Positions 16,840-25,302 of a stretch of DNA of 64,000 nt are shown piece after piece. The translations under genes were made by a program, and so were the position numbers. Every line of letters begins with the position of its first letter. Position 1 is the stretch's first letter. Source of the stretch: Bacteroidota bacterium (GTDB lineage: Bacteria > Bacteroidota > Bacteroidia > Chitinophagales > Chitinophagaceae); the NCBI GenBank assembly GCA_016183765.1, contig JACPEA010000010.1, positions 124,001-188,000 of the forward strand. The letters run 5' to 3'. Under the pieces are notes generated by a model, which did no database searches, was not told the DNA's origin, and worked only from the letters and a program-made list of their open reading frames with translations.

Positions 16840-17595
16840 ATGGCCGCAGTTAAAGATTTCTCTGTTGAAGAAAAGCTGGTAACCCTGTTACGATTACAGA
16901 AGATTGACAGCAAACTGGATGAGATCCAGATCCTGAAAGGTGAACTTCCGATGGAAGTTAGCGACCTGGAAGATGAGATCCAGGGGTTAACCGCCCGCCA
17001 GACCCGTATCGAGGAAGAGATCAACGGTATCACGGAGTTTATTGATGGCAAAAAGAACGCCATCAAGGAAAGCGAGGCCCTGATTGCCAAATACGAGAAG
17101 CAGAGCGAGAACGTGAAGAACAACCGCGAGTTCGAAGCCATTAACAAAGAGATCGAAATGCAGCAGCTGGAGATCAAGCTGTCTGAGAAACATATCCGCG
17201 ACGCCAACGAAGAGCTGGCCGAGAAAGTAAAGAACCTGGAAGCTGCCAAAAAGCAGGTAGCTGTGAAAGAAGGTGTACTGAACCACAAAAAAGGCGAATT
17301 ACAGAAGATCATCACCGATACAGAAAAAGAAGAGACTGCTTTCAACAAGCTGAGCACAGAAGCCCGCAGCCATATTGACGAGCGTTTACTGTACAGCTAC
17401 GACCGTATCCGCAAAAGCTACCGCAATGGCCTGTCCGTTGTACCGGTTGAGCGTGATGCCTGTGGTGGTTGCTTCAATTCTATCCCGCCACAGCGCCAGA
17501 GCGAGATCCGCCTGCACAAAAAGATCATCGTTTGCGAGAACTGCGGACGTATCCTGGTTGATGCAGACCTGAACGACAGCGTGGAAGCCAAATAA
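16840..17595 (+). CDS. Coiled-coil protein with C4-type zinc ribbon
   Basis: 251 residues from the ATG at 16840 (MAAVKDFSVEEKLVTLLRLQ). An in-frame upstream extension from 16762 is low-complexity and unlikely. Residues 20-185 form a long antiparallel coiled coil rich in Glu, Lys and Leu. The C-terminal zinc ribbon has Cys208, Cys211, Cys232 and Cys235 (CGGC and CENC). Proteins of this kind (PF02591, CT398/HP0958-like) are thought to bind nucleic acid or RNA-protein complexes; HP0958 in Helicobacter acts on flagellar RNA and sigma-54. No motility context is present, so function stays open. NIF3 lies just upstream and a terminator follows. Confidence 0.9.
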   Translation: MAAVKDFSVEEKLVTLLRLQKIDSKLDEIQILKGELPMEVSDLEDEIQGLTARQTRIEEEINGITEFIDGKKNAIKESEALIAKYEKQSENVKNNREFEAINKEIEMQQLEIKLSEKHIRDANEELAEKVKNLEAAKKQVAVKEGVLNHKKGELQKIITDTEKEETAFNKLSTEARSHIDERLLYSYDRIRKSYRNGLSVVPVERDACGGCFNSIPPQRQSEIRLHKKIIVCENCGRILVDADLNDSVEAK

Positions 17596-17596
17596 T

Positions 17597-17635
17597 ATCG
17601 CTGATTACGCAGATTGTAGTATGATTTTTATGATA
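17597..17635. repeat. Partial GCTGATTACGCAGATT intergenic element
   Basis: The words ATCGCTGATTACGCAGATT and ATGATTTTTATGAT follow the stop codon. They resemble the GATTACGCGGATTA element at 49049-49144. It may be a fragment of a larger dispersed element. Confidence 0.5.
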
Positions 17636-17640
17636 GTTGG

Positions 17641-17666
17641 AAAGGCTGCCGGTGGCAGCCTTTTTT
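17641..17666 (+). terminator. Rho-independent terminator after zinc-ribbon gene
   Basis: AAGGCTGCC pairs perfectly with GGCAGCCTT around a GGT loop (9-bp stem), followed by T4, 46 bp after the stop codon. Confidence 0.9.
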
Positions 17667-17734
17667 ATGTGGGCACTGATAAGGCTTCCTCATATTAACA
17701 TGCAGGTATATGGTAGTTGTCTTATTTTCGGGGT

Positions 17735-19225
17735 ATGGGTAAATGGCTGATCATGTTTATTTTCTGCCTGGGATACAGTTCGCTGTGCAGCGCGGAGAAA
17801 GTGTACGACTTCAACAGTACCTGTTTACAGGCTTACCAGGAGATCACCAAACTGAAGATCAGCAGCGGACTGGCACTGGCAGAAAAAGCCAGGCAGCAGA
17901 ACCCCGATAACCTGATCCCCCTGCTGCTGGAAAGTTATGCGGACTTTTATGTACTGTTCCTGAACGAAGACCCCAAAGAATTTGACCTGCGTTATCCGCA
18001 TTTTGCAGAACGCTATGCCCAATTACAGGAAGGGCCCAGGAACTCACCATTTTATCATTACTGTTTGAGCATAAGCAAACTGCACAGAGCCGGGACCGCT
18101 ATTAAGTTTGGCAAATTCTGGGATGCAGGCTGGGATTTCCGTAAATCTTACCAGCTCATCAAGGAAAACAGGAAACAGTTCCCCCATTTTGTTCCCAACG
18201 AACTTTTATACGGATCATTACAGGCCGTAGTGGGCACCATTCCCAAAGGATATAAATGGATCGCCAGCCTCTTTGGCATGCGGGGGTCTTTAACGGAAGG
18301 CATGCGTATCGTAAGAGGTTTCATCAACAGCAACGATACCTGGGCCAAAGCATTCTTTAATGAAGCGGCTTTCATGTATCCCTATCTCCTCTTCTACCTG
18401 GAGAACAAAAAAGAAGAAGCCCTTGCATTTACCCAGCAACACAAGCTGGATCTGGTCAATAATCATCTGCACGCATACATGGCCGCCAACCTGGCCATCA
18501 ACAACAAACAATCGGAGTATGCAAAGACGATCATACTGAACCGGAACAGATCAGACGAATACCTGAAAACCGGTATCTGGGATTTTGAATTGGGCTTCAC
18601 CAAAATATACCACCTGGAGACCCAGGAAGCAGCCCGGCACCTGGAAAATTTCCTGGCCGTTTTTAAAGGCAAGTTCTATGTAAGGGATGCTTACCAGAAA
18701 TTGAGCTGGTGTTATTACCTGCAGGGTAACCAGGCCAAAGCAGAAGAAGTACGAAAAAATATCCTGAAAAAAGGGGGCACAGATGCGGATGCCGACAAAC
18801 AGGCATTAAAAGATGCCAGATCGGGCAAATGGCCCAATAAACTTTTATTAAAGGCAAGACTACTGAGTGATGGCGGTTATGCCATTGACGCAGCTGCCCT
18901 GCTGCAGGGAAAAACAGAAGATGATTTTGACCTGGAAGAAGAGAAACTGGAATTCGCCTACCGAGTGGCACGCATTTATGATGACCTGCACCGCGAGGAC
19001 GATGCCATCCGCAATTACCTCATCGCCATACGGCTGGGTGAACACCGGCAGGAATACTATGCCGCCCGCTCCGCCCTGCAGGTTGGGCAGATCTATGAAA
19101 AAAGAGGACAGAAAGCGCTCGCCATCACTTATTACCAGAAATGCCTGGACATGGATGACCATGAATACAAAGATTCGCTCGACCAAAAAGCCAAATCAGG
19201 CATCGCCCGCTGCAAGGGGGAATAA
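17735..19225 (+). CDS. Exported tetratricopeptide-repeat protein of unknown function
   Basis: 496 residues from the ATG at 17735; a TTG six codons earlier is possible but leaves the signal peptide (MGKWLIMFIFCLGYSSLCSA) less standard. The mature protein is alpha-helical. TPR-like repeats are best seen at about 325-350 (DAYQKLSWCYYLQGNQAKAEE) and 420-480 (ARIYDDLHREDDAIRNYLIA, then QVGQIYEKRGQKALAITYYQ). It has the appearance of a Bacteroidota periplasmic scaffold protein with no enzyme motif. It lies between a terminator and a repeat, so it is probably transcribed alone. Confidence 0.85.
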   Translation: MGKWLIMFIFCLGYSSLCSAEKVYDFNSTCLQAYQEITKLKISSGLALAEKARQQNPDNLIPLLLESYADFYVLFLNEDPKEFDLRYPHFAERYAQLQEGPRNSPFYHYCLSISKLHRAGTAIKFGKFWDAGWDFRKSYQLIKENRKQFPHFVPNELLYGSLQAVVGTIPKGYKWIASLFGMRGSLTEGMRIVRGFINSNDTWAKAFFNEAAFMYPYLLFYLENKKEEALAFTQQHKLDLVNNHLHAYMAANLAINNKQSEYAKTIILNRNRSDEYLKTGIWDFELGFTKIYHLETQEAARHLENFLAVFKGKFYVRDAYQKLSWCYYLQGNQAKAEEVRKNILKKGGTDADADKQALKDARSGKWPNKLLLKARLLSDGGYAIDAAALLQGKTEDDFDLEEEKLEFAYRVARIYDDLHREDDAIRNYLIAIRLGEHRQEYYAARSALQVGQIYEKRGQKALAITYYQKCLDMDDHEYKDSLDQKAKSGIARCKGE

Positions 19226-19295
19226 TCCGTATTTTCAACAGGTATTCATGACAGGCCTTTGCGAAACAGGCTTAGTAACCTAAATTGCAGGCACG

Positions 19296-19413
19296 GTCGT
19301 GAATCGTGAGTCGTCAGTAGTGAATAGGCAAAGGTTCCCAAAACTTACCACTTACTACTCCCCACTGACGACTCACAATTCACGACTCACGATTCATCAT
19401 TGCCCATTCACAA
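19296..19413. repeat. GTGAGTCGTCAGT inverted repeat upstream of recN
   Basis: GAATCGTGAGTCGT (19301-19314) is perfectly inverted at 19382-19395. Between and around the arms are CTACTCCCCACTGACGACTCAC and other variants of the 11511-11665 repeat. It ends 2 bp before the recN ATG. It keeps an open frame in phase with recN from 19299, but the translation is repeat text and not protein-like. Confidence 0.88.
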
Positions 19414-19415
19414 CC

Positions 19416-21068
19416 ATGCTTCGTAAACTGATCATACAGAACTACGCCATCATCGATGAGATCGGGATCGATTTCTCGTCGAAGCTGAACATCATTACTG
19501 GCGAGACAGGTGCGGGTAAAAGTATCCTGATGGGGGCATTGAGCCTGATACTGGGCGAGAGGGCCGACAGTTCCGTACTGGTGAATACCGAAAAGAAATG
19601 TTTCATAGAAGGTTATTTTGCCGTGAACCATAAAAAACAGGTGATCCGCTTTTTGGAAGAGAACGACCTGGACGTGGAAGAAGAGCTGGTATTGCGGCGG
19701 GAGATCGCTGCCAATGGAAAATCAAGGGCATTCATCAACGACACGCCTGCCACACTGCAACAGTTAAAAACGCTGGCATCGCTGCTGGTTGACCTGCACC
19801 AGCAGTTCGACACACTGGAACTGGGCGATGCTGATTTTCAGCGCGAGGTAATGGATGCACTGGCGGGCAATGAAAATACACTGTTGGGTTACCAGAAAGT
19901 TTTCCGTCAATGGCAGGCAGCCTGCAAAGAGCTGGAACTGCTGCAACAGCAAAAAGCGGCTTTTACCAAAGAGCTCGATTATAACCAGTTCCTGTTCGAT
20001 GAGCTGAACGAGCTTGACCTGAAGGAAAATGAACTGGAAGACCTGGACAAGGAACTGAAACTGCTGACGAATGCGGAAGGCATCAAGACCAGTTTATCAA
20101 AAGTATATTTCGACCTGAAAGAAAGTGAACAGCCCGTGGTGCAGTTACTGAAACAGTTGCTGAACCAGTTACAGGGCTACGCTTCCTATCATACCAACTT
20201 ACCGAACCTGATAGAACGCCTGCAAAGTTCACAGATAGAACTGCAGGATATTGCCGATGAAGTGGAGCATATCAACGATTCGGTGAATTACGATGAAAAG
20301 AGGATTGAATGGATCAACCAGCGTTTGATGGACGGCTATAAACTGGCCAAAAAACACAATGTACAGAACACGGCCCAACTGCTGGAGATACGCAACCAAC
20401 TGGAAGAGAAACTGAAAGCCGTGCTGGATATGGATGATGCCCTTGCGGCCAAAGAAAAACAGACCGGTCAGTTACTGAACGAAGTTAACCAACTGGCAGA
20501 CCTGCTCTCTCAAGCCCGTCACAAACAAAGCCAACCCCTGGAAGAAAAAGTGAATCAACTGCTGGCGCAGGTGGGTATGCCCAATGCCCGCATGAAAGTG
20601 GAACTGAAAGACAATACCCTGGCCCTTTCGGGGAAAGATCATATTGATTTCTTATTCGATGCCAATAAGAGCAACCGTTTTGAGCCTATCCGAAAAGTAG
20701 CCAGTGGTGGCGAACTGAGCCGTTTGATGTTATGCATCAAATCGCTGGTGGCGCAATCCATTGATCTGCCTACCCTGATCTTCGACGAGATCGATACCGG
20801 CATTTCAGGTGAAGCCGCCAAACAGGTAGGCCTGATCATGAAGGAGCTGGCCGCCAGCAGGCAGGTCATCTGCATCACCCACCAGCCGCAGATAGCCGGC
20901 AAGGCCAATGCACATTTTTTTGTGTATAAAGAGATCAGGAACGATGCGGTCAAGACCAATATTCGCCTGCTCAATGAAGACGAACGGATCACTGCCATCG
21001 CACGCATGCTGAGCGGCGAGAAACCCACAGCAGCAGCGCTGGAGAATGCACGGGAAATGATGAATTAG
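19416..21068 (+). CDS. recN: DNA repair protein RecN
   Basis: 550 residues from the ATG at 19416 (MLRKLIIQNYAIIDEIGIDF). RecN is an SMC-like ATPase that acts early at double-strand breaks. Walker A is GETGAGKS (29-36). A central coiled coil spans about 155-370. The ABC signature is ASGGELSRLM and Walker B LPTLIFDEIDTGISGE, followed by the switch histidine in ICITHQPQIAGKA. Length is normal. Its upstream spacer is entirely repeat DNA, so the promoter either lies in the repeat or transcription comes from the TPR gene. Confidence 0.96.
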   Translation: MLRKLIIQNYAIIDEIGIDFSSKLNIITGETGAGKSILMGALSLILGERADSSVLVNTEKKCFIEGYFAVNHKKQVIRFLEENDLDVEEELVLRREIAANGKSRAFINDTPATLQQLKTLASLLVDLHQQFDTLELGDADFQREVMDALAGNENTLLGYQKVFRQWQAACKELELLQQQKAAFTKELDYNQFLFDELNELDLKENELEDLDKELKLLTNAEGIKTSLSKVYFDLKESEQPVVQLLKQLLNQLQGYASYHTNLPNLIERLQSSQIELQDIADEVEHINDSVNYDEKRIEWINQRLMDGYKLAKKHNVQNTAQLLEIRNQLEEKLKAVLDMDDALAAKEKQTGQLLNEVNQLADLLSQARHKQSQPLEEKVNQLLAQVGMPNARMKVELKDNTLALSGKDHIDFLFDANKSNRFEPIRKVASGGELSRLMLCIKSLVAQSIDLPTLIFDEIDTGISGEAAKQVGLIMKELAASRQVICITHQPQIAGKANAHFFVYKEIRNDAVKTNIRLLNEDERITAIARMLSGEKPTAAALENAREMMN

Positions 21069-21168
21069 GGAATCACAGATTGGCGGATCGGCAGATTCCT
21101 GATCCCACTTCGTAAATTGCCAATCCGTAATCTGTTAATCCGCAATCCGTCAATTCGCCAATTGTTCC
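21069..21168. repeat. GGATTGCC/CAATCCG-type repeat between recN and fabI
   Basis: Many overlapping copies of ATTGGCGGAT, AATTGCCAATCCGTAAT, TTAATCCGCAATCCGTCAATTCGCCAATT occur in both orientations. It shares CAATCCGTAAT with the inverted repeat at 8660-8709, so these are two members of one family. Confidence 0.8.
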
Positions 21169-21216
21169 AGATATTCTATACTTTTACCCCGTAATCATTC
21201 TAAACAAACGAAGACT

Positions 21217-22032
21217 ATGGCTTACAACTTATTAAAAGGAAAACGCGGTATCATAACCGGTGCGTTGGATGAGAATTCCATTGCCTGGAAAGTAGCAGAG
21301 AAAGCACACGAGGAAGGTGCCAGTTTTGTATTGACCAATGCCCCGATCGCCATGCGCATGGGTGAGATCACGAAACTGGCCGAAAAGACCGGTTCAGAGA
21401 TCATTCCGGCGGATGCGACCAGCGTTGAAGAGTTGACCACTTTATTTACAAAATCCCAGGAGGTACTGGGTGGTAAAATAGATTTTGTGCTCCACTCCAT
21501 CGGTATGAGCGTGAATATCCGCAAGAATATCCCTTACACAGAATCCAACTACGATTTTTTCATGAAGGGTATCGATGTATCAGCCCTGTCGTTACACAAG
21601 ATGCTGGCAGTAGCCAAAAAATTAGACGCCATCAATGAATGGGGAAGCGTAGTGGCCCTGACCTATGCCGCCGCCCAGCGTACTTTCCCGTTCTATACCG
21701 ATATGGCCGATATCAAAGCTATGCTGGAATCCATTGCCCGCAGTTTTGGATATCATTACGGACTGGAGAAAAAAGTACGCATCAACACCGTATCACAATC
21801 GCCTACCAAAACCACTGCCGGTACCGGTATCAAAGGTTTTGGCGACTTTTATGATTATGCCGATGCCATCGCCCCGCTGGGAAATGCTTCTGCAGAAGAT
21901 TGCGCCAACTATTGCATCACCCTGTTCTCTGACCTGACCAGGATGGTTACCATGCAGAACCTGTTTCACGATGGTGGTTATTCTACCACCGGCGTGAGTA
22001 CTGAAGTCATGCAGAAACTCGGAATCTCTTAA
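21217..22032 (+). CDS. fabI: Enoyl-[acyl-carrier-protein] reductase (NADH)
   Basis: 271 residues, short-chain dehydrogenase fold. It reduces trans-2-enoyl-ACP in the last step of each elongation cycle. The N-terminal GKRGIITGALDENSIAWKVA has the atypical glycine pattern of FabI. HSIGMS (93-98) is present. The catalytic residues Tyr150, Tyr160 and Lys167 keep the FabI spacing Tyr-x9-Tyr-x6-Lys. SPTKTTAGTGIKGF corresponds to the substrate-binding loop region that is affected in triclosan resistance. It stands alone, followed by a hairpin. Confidence 0.95.
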   Translation: MAYNLLKGKRGIITGALDENSIAWKVAEKAHEEGASFVLTNAPIAMRMGEITKLAEKTGSEIIPADATSVEELTTLFTKSQEVLGGKIDFVLHSIGMSVNIRKNIPYTESNYDFFMKGIDVSALSLHKMLAVAKKLDAINEWGSVVALTYAAAQRTFPFYTDMADIKAMLESIARSFGYHYGLEKKVRINTVSQSPTKTTAGTGIKGFGDFYDYADAIAPLGNASAEDCANYCITLFSDLTRMVTMQNLFHDGGYSTTGVSTEVMQKLGIS

Positions 22033-22057
22033 TCATACCATTTAACGCCCTGTGTAG

Positions 22058-22096
22058 ACGGTCCCAGATGTCCGGTATGGACACAAGAGGGACCGT
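22058..22096 (+). terminator. Hairpin after fabI
   Basis: ACGGTCCC (22058-22065) pairs with GGGACCGT (22089-22096), and the loop contains a second stem, TGTCC/GGACA. Only TTTCC follows, so termination is likely but not textbook. Confidence 0.55.
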
Positions 22097-22129
22097 TTCC
22101 GCAGAGAGTTTTCCTGTAAAGCCATACCC

Positions 22130-22417
22130 ATGCCTACATTACTGGAGATCCCCGCCAACCTGGTTGAGTATATCGGCTATTTCGGGTCCTTTCTTACGGC
22201 GATCACTTTCATTCCGCAGGTATATAAATCCTGGCAGTCGAAAAGTGTGGGCGACCTGAGTATCTGGATGATCCTGATCGTAGTTACCAGTACCATCGTC
22301 TGGCTCATCTATGGTTTTGCCATTCACAGCGGGCCGGTGATCGTTGCCAATACCGTGGTATTGCTGCTGACCCTGGTTTTACTTTATTTCAAATACAGTT
22401 TCAAGAAACTGGACTGA
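22130..22417 (+). CDS. SemiSWEET-type sugar transporter (PQ-loop / MtN3 family)
   Basis: 95 residues, the size of a SemiSWEET, which dimerises to form a six-helix sugar facilitator in the inner membrane. Three hydrophobic segments are visible near 12-31, 43-61 and 66-87. The PQ motif lies in FIPQVYKSWQSKSVGDLS at the end of the first helix, and the charged loop plus W and N positions in later helices match the family. The likely substrate is a mono- or disaccharide; none can be specified. It is followed by a bidirectional terminator shared with the DUF2795 gene. Confidence 0.92.
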   Translation: MPTLLEIPANLVEYIGYFGSFLTAITFIPQVYKSWQSKSVGDLSIWMILIVVTSTIVWLIYGFAIHSGPVIVANTVVLLLTLVLLYFKYSFKKLD

Positions 22418-22446
22418 CAACTGGCCATTTTGTTCGCTACAGTCAA

Positions 22447-22485
22447 CAAAAAAGCCATCACGCTGCAAAGCATGATGGCTTTTTC
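22447..22485. terminator. Bidirectional terminator between SemiSWEET and DUF2795 genes
   Basis: AAAAAGCCATCA and TGATGGCTTTTT form an uninterrupted stem with A-tract and T-tract on the two sides, fitting both convergent genes. Confidence 0.9.
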
Positions 22486-22521
22486 ATCATATCAGTTACC
22501 CTACCCTAACCAGGGTATGGA

Positions 22522-22743
22522 TTAATACTCGTCTTCATTGAACATGAAATCTTCCTGGCTTGGATAATCCGGCCAGATATCTTCGATGCTCTCATATACT
22601 TCCCCTTCGTCGTCCAGTTCCTGCAGGTTCTCCACCACTTCCAGCGGGGCTCCGCTACGGATAGAATAGTCAATCAGTTCGTCTTTGGTTGCAGGCCAGG
22701 GTGCCTCTTCCAGGTAACTTGCCAATTCTAATGTCCAGAACAT
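22522..22743 (-). CDS. DUF2795 domain protein
   Basis: 73 residues, very acidic (EELDDEGEVYESIEDIWPDY, then EDFMFNEDEY at the end). The fold outline YLEEAPWPATKDELIDYSIR then GAPLEVVENLQEL fits DUF2795, a small helical domain strongly conserved in Bacteroidota. No function is known. It has an excellent promoter of its own (22765-22795) and terminator, and is divergent from lolD, so it is an independent and probably well-expressed unit. The acidic surface could mimic nucleic acid or bind a basic partner; that is speculation. Confidence 0.85.
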   Translation of the reverse strand: MFWTLELASYLEEAPWPATKDELIDYSIRSGAPLEVVENLQELDDEGEVYESIEDIWPDYPSQEDFMFNEDEY

Positions 22744-22764
22744 ATTTTACCTTTTAATTTTTTG

Positions 22765-22795
22765 CAAATGTAGCCGTATAAACGAAACCACCAAA
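22765..22795 (-). promoter_or_regulatory. Consensus Bacteroidota promoter of the DUF2795 gene
   Basis: On the minus strand TTTG (22795-22792), 19 bp, TACATTTG (22772-22765): an exact match to both elements of the primary-sigma consensus TTTG-N17-23-TAnnTTTG. The -7 element ends 21 bp before the ATG. Confidence 0.8.
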
Positions 22796-22833
22796 TGCGA
22801 GTTTTTCAGCCTGTGCAAAGAAATGTTTAAAAA

Positions 22834-22866
22834 TTGCCCGTTAACCCGCCCCCTGTTGTAGGTTTG
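22834..22866 (+). promoter_or_regulatory. Bacteroidota-type promoter of lolD
   Basis: TTG (22834-22836), 22 bp, then an exact -7 element TAGGTTTG (22859-22866), 24 bp before the lolD ATG. Confidence 0.65.
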
Positions 22867-22890
22867 TAGCTAAAACAGGCCCCCTTCCGG

Positions 22891-23541
22891 ATGCTGAAAG
22901 CAGAACATATTACCAAGAGATACGGCAGTGTACAAGTGCTCAAAGGCGTTGATATTGAGGTAAAAACCGGCGAGATCGTAAGTATTGTAGGCTCTTCAGG
23001 GGCCGGGAAAAGCACGCTTTTGCACATATTGGGTACCCTTGACAGGGCCGATGAAGGCCAGATCTGGCTTGACGGGCAACGGGTAGACCTGTTACAAGGC
23101 AAAAAACTGGCTGCTTTCCGCAACCGGCATATCGGTTTTGTGTTCCAGTTCCACCACCTGTTACCTGAATTTACCGCCCTGGAGAATGTTTCCATCCCCG
23201 GCTGGATAGCAGGACGAAAAAAGAAAGAAGTGGCCGACAGGGCCGTGGAATTGTTAACAACTTTAGGGCTGGCCGACCGCATGGAGAACAAACCCCAGGA
23301 ACTTTCCGGGGGGGAACAGCAGCGGGTGGCTGTGGCCAGGGCTCTGATCAATCACCCTTCCATCGTGTTTGCCGATGAACCCACCGGCAACCTCGACAGT
23401 ATTCACGCCAGGGAACTGCACGAATTATTTGTGCAACTCCGTAACGACTTCAAACAGACATTCCTCATTGTAACCCACAACGAAGAACTCGCCGGGATGA
23501 GCGACCGGCTATTACATATGAAAGACGGGAAAATAATTTGA
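22891..23541 (+). CDS. lolD: Lipoprotein-releasing system ATP-binding protein LolD-like
   Basis: 216 residues, a complete ABC ATPase. Walker A is GSSGAGKS (34-41), the Q-loop lies in [18 protein letters not shown], the signature is [15 protein letters not shown], Walker B is [12 protein letters not shown] and the switch His is in [26 protein letters not shown] is typical of LolD, which powers extraction of lipoproteins from the inner membrane by LolCE. No permease gene is adjacent, which is common in Bacteroidota, so the symbol rests on sequence alone. A MacB-type ATPase of the same superfamily lies at 24275, but the two are distinct and in opposite orientation. Confidence 0.88.
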   Translation: MLKAEHITKRYGSVQVLKGVDIEVKTGEIVSIVGSSGAGKSTLLHILGTLDRADEGQIWLDGQRVDLLQGKKLAAFRNRHIGFVFQFHHLLPEFTALENVSIPGWIAGRKKKEVADRAVELLTTLGLADRMENKPQELSGGEQQRVAVARALINHPSIVFADEPTGNLDSIHARELHELFVQLRNDFKQTFLIVTHNEELAGMSDRLLHMKDGKII

Positions 23542-23620
23542 GAATTGGTGAATTTGAAAATTGGCGAATGATTCTTAAAAAAAACATTTTCAAATTTTCA
23601 AATTCACCAATTCTCAAATT
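23535..23620. repeat. 28-bp perfect inverted repeat joining the lolD and adenosyltransferase stop codons
   Basis: The arm 23535-23562 (begins AATTTGAGAATTGG, ends TTTGAAAATT) is perfectly inverted at 23593-23620. The lolD TGA (23539-23541) lies in the left arm, and the TAA of the convergent adenosyltransferase gene (23621-23619) overlaps the end of the right arm. The TTTGAAAATT core recurs at 47984-48094 and 52777-52872. Confidence 0.95.
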
Positions 23621-24182
23621 AAGATACCCTTGGTTTCCACGGGATCTCCGCCACCTGCAGCAGGTGACCGGTGTAGCGGGAGAGTACAAATAAATAATCG
23701 CTCAAACGGTTCAGGTATTTGATCACGAGCGGGTCTACAAAAAGTTCATGCTCCTGCATGTTCACACACAATCTTTCTGCCCTTCGGCAAACACAACGCG
23801 CCACATGTGTGGTAGATACGGCTACATGACCACCGGGAAGTAAAAAGGATTTCATGGGTGGCAGCACTTCATTCATCGCATCGATCTGTTTTTCCAGGAG
23901 GGTAATATCACTTTCCTTCAGATCGGGCATTTTCATCAGGGGCTCTTTGTCCGGATCGCAGGCCAGGGAAGAACCAATGGTGAACAGGCGGTCCTGTATT
24001 TCTTTAAGGGTTATCCGGGAATGATTGTCGCTGGTGTGATCGCTCACCAGTCCTATATATGAGTTCAGTTCATCCACAGTGCCGTAAGTTTCAATACGGA
24101 TATGACTTTTAGCCACTTTGGTTCCGCCTATCAGAGAGGTTTTGCCCAGGTCGCCTGTTTTGGTGTATATTTTAAGTGCCAT
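23619..24182 (-). CDS. Cob(I)alamin adenosyltransferase, PduO type
   Basis: 187 residues from the ATG at 24182 (MALKIYTKTGDLGKTSLIGG). It transfers adenosyl from ATP to cob(I)alamin, giving coenzyme B12 in the cytosol. The N-terminal ATP motif TKTGDLGKTSL is complete, RIETYGTVDELNSYIG (29-44) is the family signature, and RCVCRRAER plus YLNRLSDYLFVLSR are the conserved C-terminal helices. No B12-dependent enzyme is in the window, so it may serve a distant methylmalonyl-CoA mutase or ribonucleotide reductase. It ends in the 28-bp inverted repeat shared with lolD. Confidence 0.94.
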   Translation of the reverse strand: MALKIYTKTGDLGKTSLIGGTKVAKSHIRIETYGTVDELNSYIGLVSDHTSDNHSRITLKEIQDRLFTIGSSLACDPDKEPLMKMPDLKESDITLLEKQIDAMNEVLPPMKSFLLPGGHVAVSTTHVARCVCRRAERLCVNMQEHELFVDPLVIKYLNRLSDYLFVLSRYTGHLLQVAEIPWKPRVS

Positions 24183-24274
24183 GTATGTTTGTCGTAAAGA
24201 TGAATAACAGGTATGGAACAAAATCCTATCGGAAAAGTTCGGAGAACCTTCGATAAAGGAACACTATGCGTCGA

Positions 24275-24982
24275 TCAATGGTGTATCGTTGTAAACGCCT
24301 GCTCTTTATCGCTTTCAACCAGTCCATCCCGCAAACGCACCACGCGGTGGGCATAGTGTGCAATATCCTCTTCGTGCGTTACCAGCACCACGGTATTGCC
24401 GGCTTCCTGTATCTTTCCAAAGATCTCCATCACTTCCACCGACGTGCGCGAGTCGAGGTTACCGGTAGGCTCATCGGCCAGCAACAGGGAAGGATTGTTC
24501 ACCAGTGCACGGGCAATCGCTACCCGCTGGATCTGTCCACCGCTGAGTTCATTCGATTTATGGTGACTTCTTTCTTCCAATCCTACTTTCTTCAACGCTT
24601 CCATAGCACGTTCATATCTTTCCTTTTTCGGAACACCGGCATAGATCAGGGGCAGTGCCACATTTTCTGCTGCTGTTAATCTCGGAAGAAGGTTGAATTG
24701 CTGGAATACGAAACCGATTTCCGTATTACGCACTTCGGCCAGGTCATCATCCGGCATTTTGCTCACGTCTTTTCCGTTCAGGATATAGCGGCCACCGGTA
24801 GGAGAATCGAGGCAGCCCAGGATATTCATCAGGGTACTTTTACCACTACCCGAAGGTCCCATCAGCGCCACGTATTCATTCTTAAAAATATCCAGTGTGA
24901 TCCCTTTCAGTACCGGGATGGCCTGGTTACCCATGAAATAACTTTTCTGGATATCTTCTAAACGGATGATCGCATCACTCAT
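24275..24982 (-). CDS. ABC transporter ATP-binding protein, MacB type
   Basis: 235 residues. Walker A is GPSGSGKS (about 42-49), the Q-loop is in [18 protein letters not shown], the signature is [15 protein letters not shown], Walker B is [12 protein letters not shown] and the His switch is in [10 protein letters not shown]. The layout matches the ATPase of MacB/FtsE-like exporters of peptides, macrolides or lipoproteins whose permease is a separate MacB_PCD protein. No permease lies next to it: gatC is 29 bp upstream on the same strand and the adenosyltransferase gene follows downstream. It may be co-transcribed with gatC. Confidence 0.9.
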   Translation of the reverse strand: MSDAIIRLEDIQKSYFMGNQAIPVLKGITLDIFKNEYVALMGPSGSGKSTLMNILGCLDSPTGGRYILNGKDVSKMPDDDLAEVRNTEIGFVFQQFNLLPRLTAAENVALPLIYAGVPKKERYERAMEALKKVGLEERSHHKSNELSGGQIQRVAIARALVNNPSLLLADEPTGNLDSRTSVEVMEIFGKIQEAGNTVVLVTHEEDIAHYAHRVVRLRDGLVESDKEQAFTTIHH

Positions 24983-25011
24983 AGAAAGGGTTTTGGTAAT
25001 CGGTGTCGAAT

Positions 25012-25302
25012 TTATTTTTTGATCACTTTGGGCACTTTAAAAAACTCCGGATCAGCCACCGGCGAATTCAATAAAGCTTCTTCGCGGGGGATAGAACCAC
25101 GCACCACATCTTCTCTCAGTACATTGGCCGCATCACTGATATGCAGCAGGGGCGTCACGCCGGAAGTATCTATGGCCTGCAGCTTTTCTACAAAAGCCAC
25201 CATTTTCTCCAGATCGGTACGGATCGCTTCCTTCTCTTCCGCTGCAAAACGCAACCGGGCCAGGTGGGCCAGATTGTCTACCATGTTAGCATCAATAGTC
25301 AT
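25012..25302 (-). CDS. gatC: Asp-tRNA(Asn)/Glu-tRNA(Gln) amidotransferase subunit C
   Basis: 96 residues, the standard GatC length. It wraps GatA and GatB and stabilises the complex that amidates mischarged Glu-tRNA(Gln) or Asp-tRNA(Asn). Recognised from [22 protein letters not shown]-like helix 2 ([19 protein letters not shown]), GVTPLLH, and the LREDVV...EALLNSP tail ending in [10 protein letters not shown]. gatA and gatB are not nearby. A TATTTTTG -7-like element is at 25315-25308, but I see no -33 element at proper spacing. Confidence 0.94.
   Translation of the reverse strand: MTIDANMVDNLAHLARLRFAAEEKEAIRTDLEKMVAFVEKLQAIDTSGVTPLLHISDAANVLREDVVRGSIPREEALLNSPVADPEFFKVPKVIKK

Noticed and set aside
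19299-19415. 39-codon N-terminal extension of recN
   Set aside because: It translates the intergenic repeat; RecN proteins start at MLRKLxIQNYA-like sequence.
22891-24982. lolD and the MacB-like ATPase as one transporter
   Set aside because: They are on opposite strands, separated by the adenosyltransferase gene, and no permease is present.
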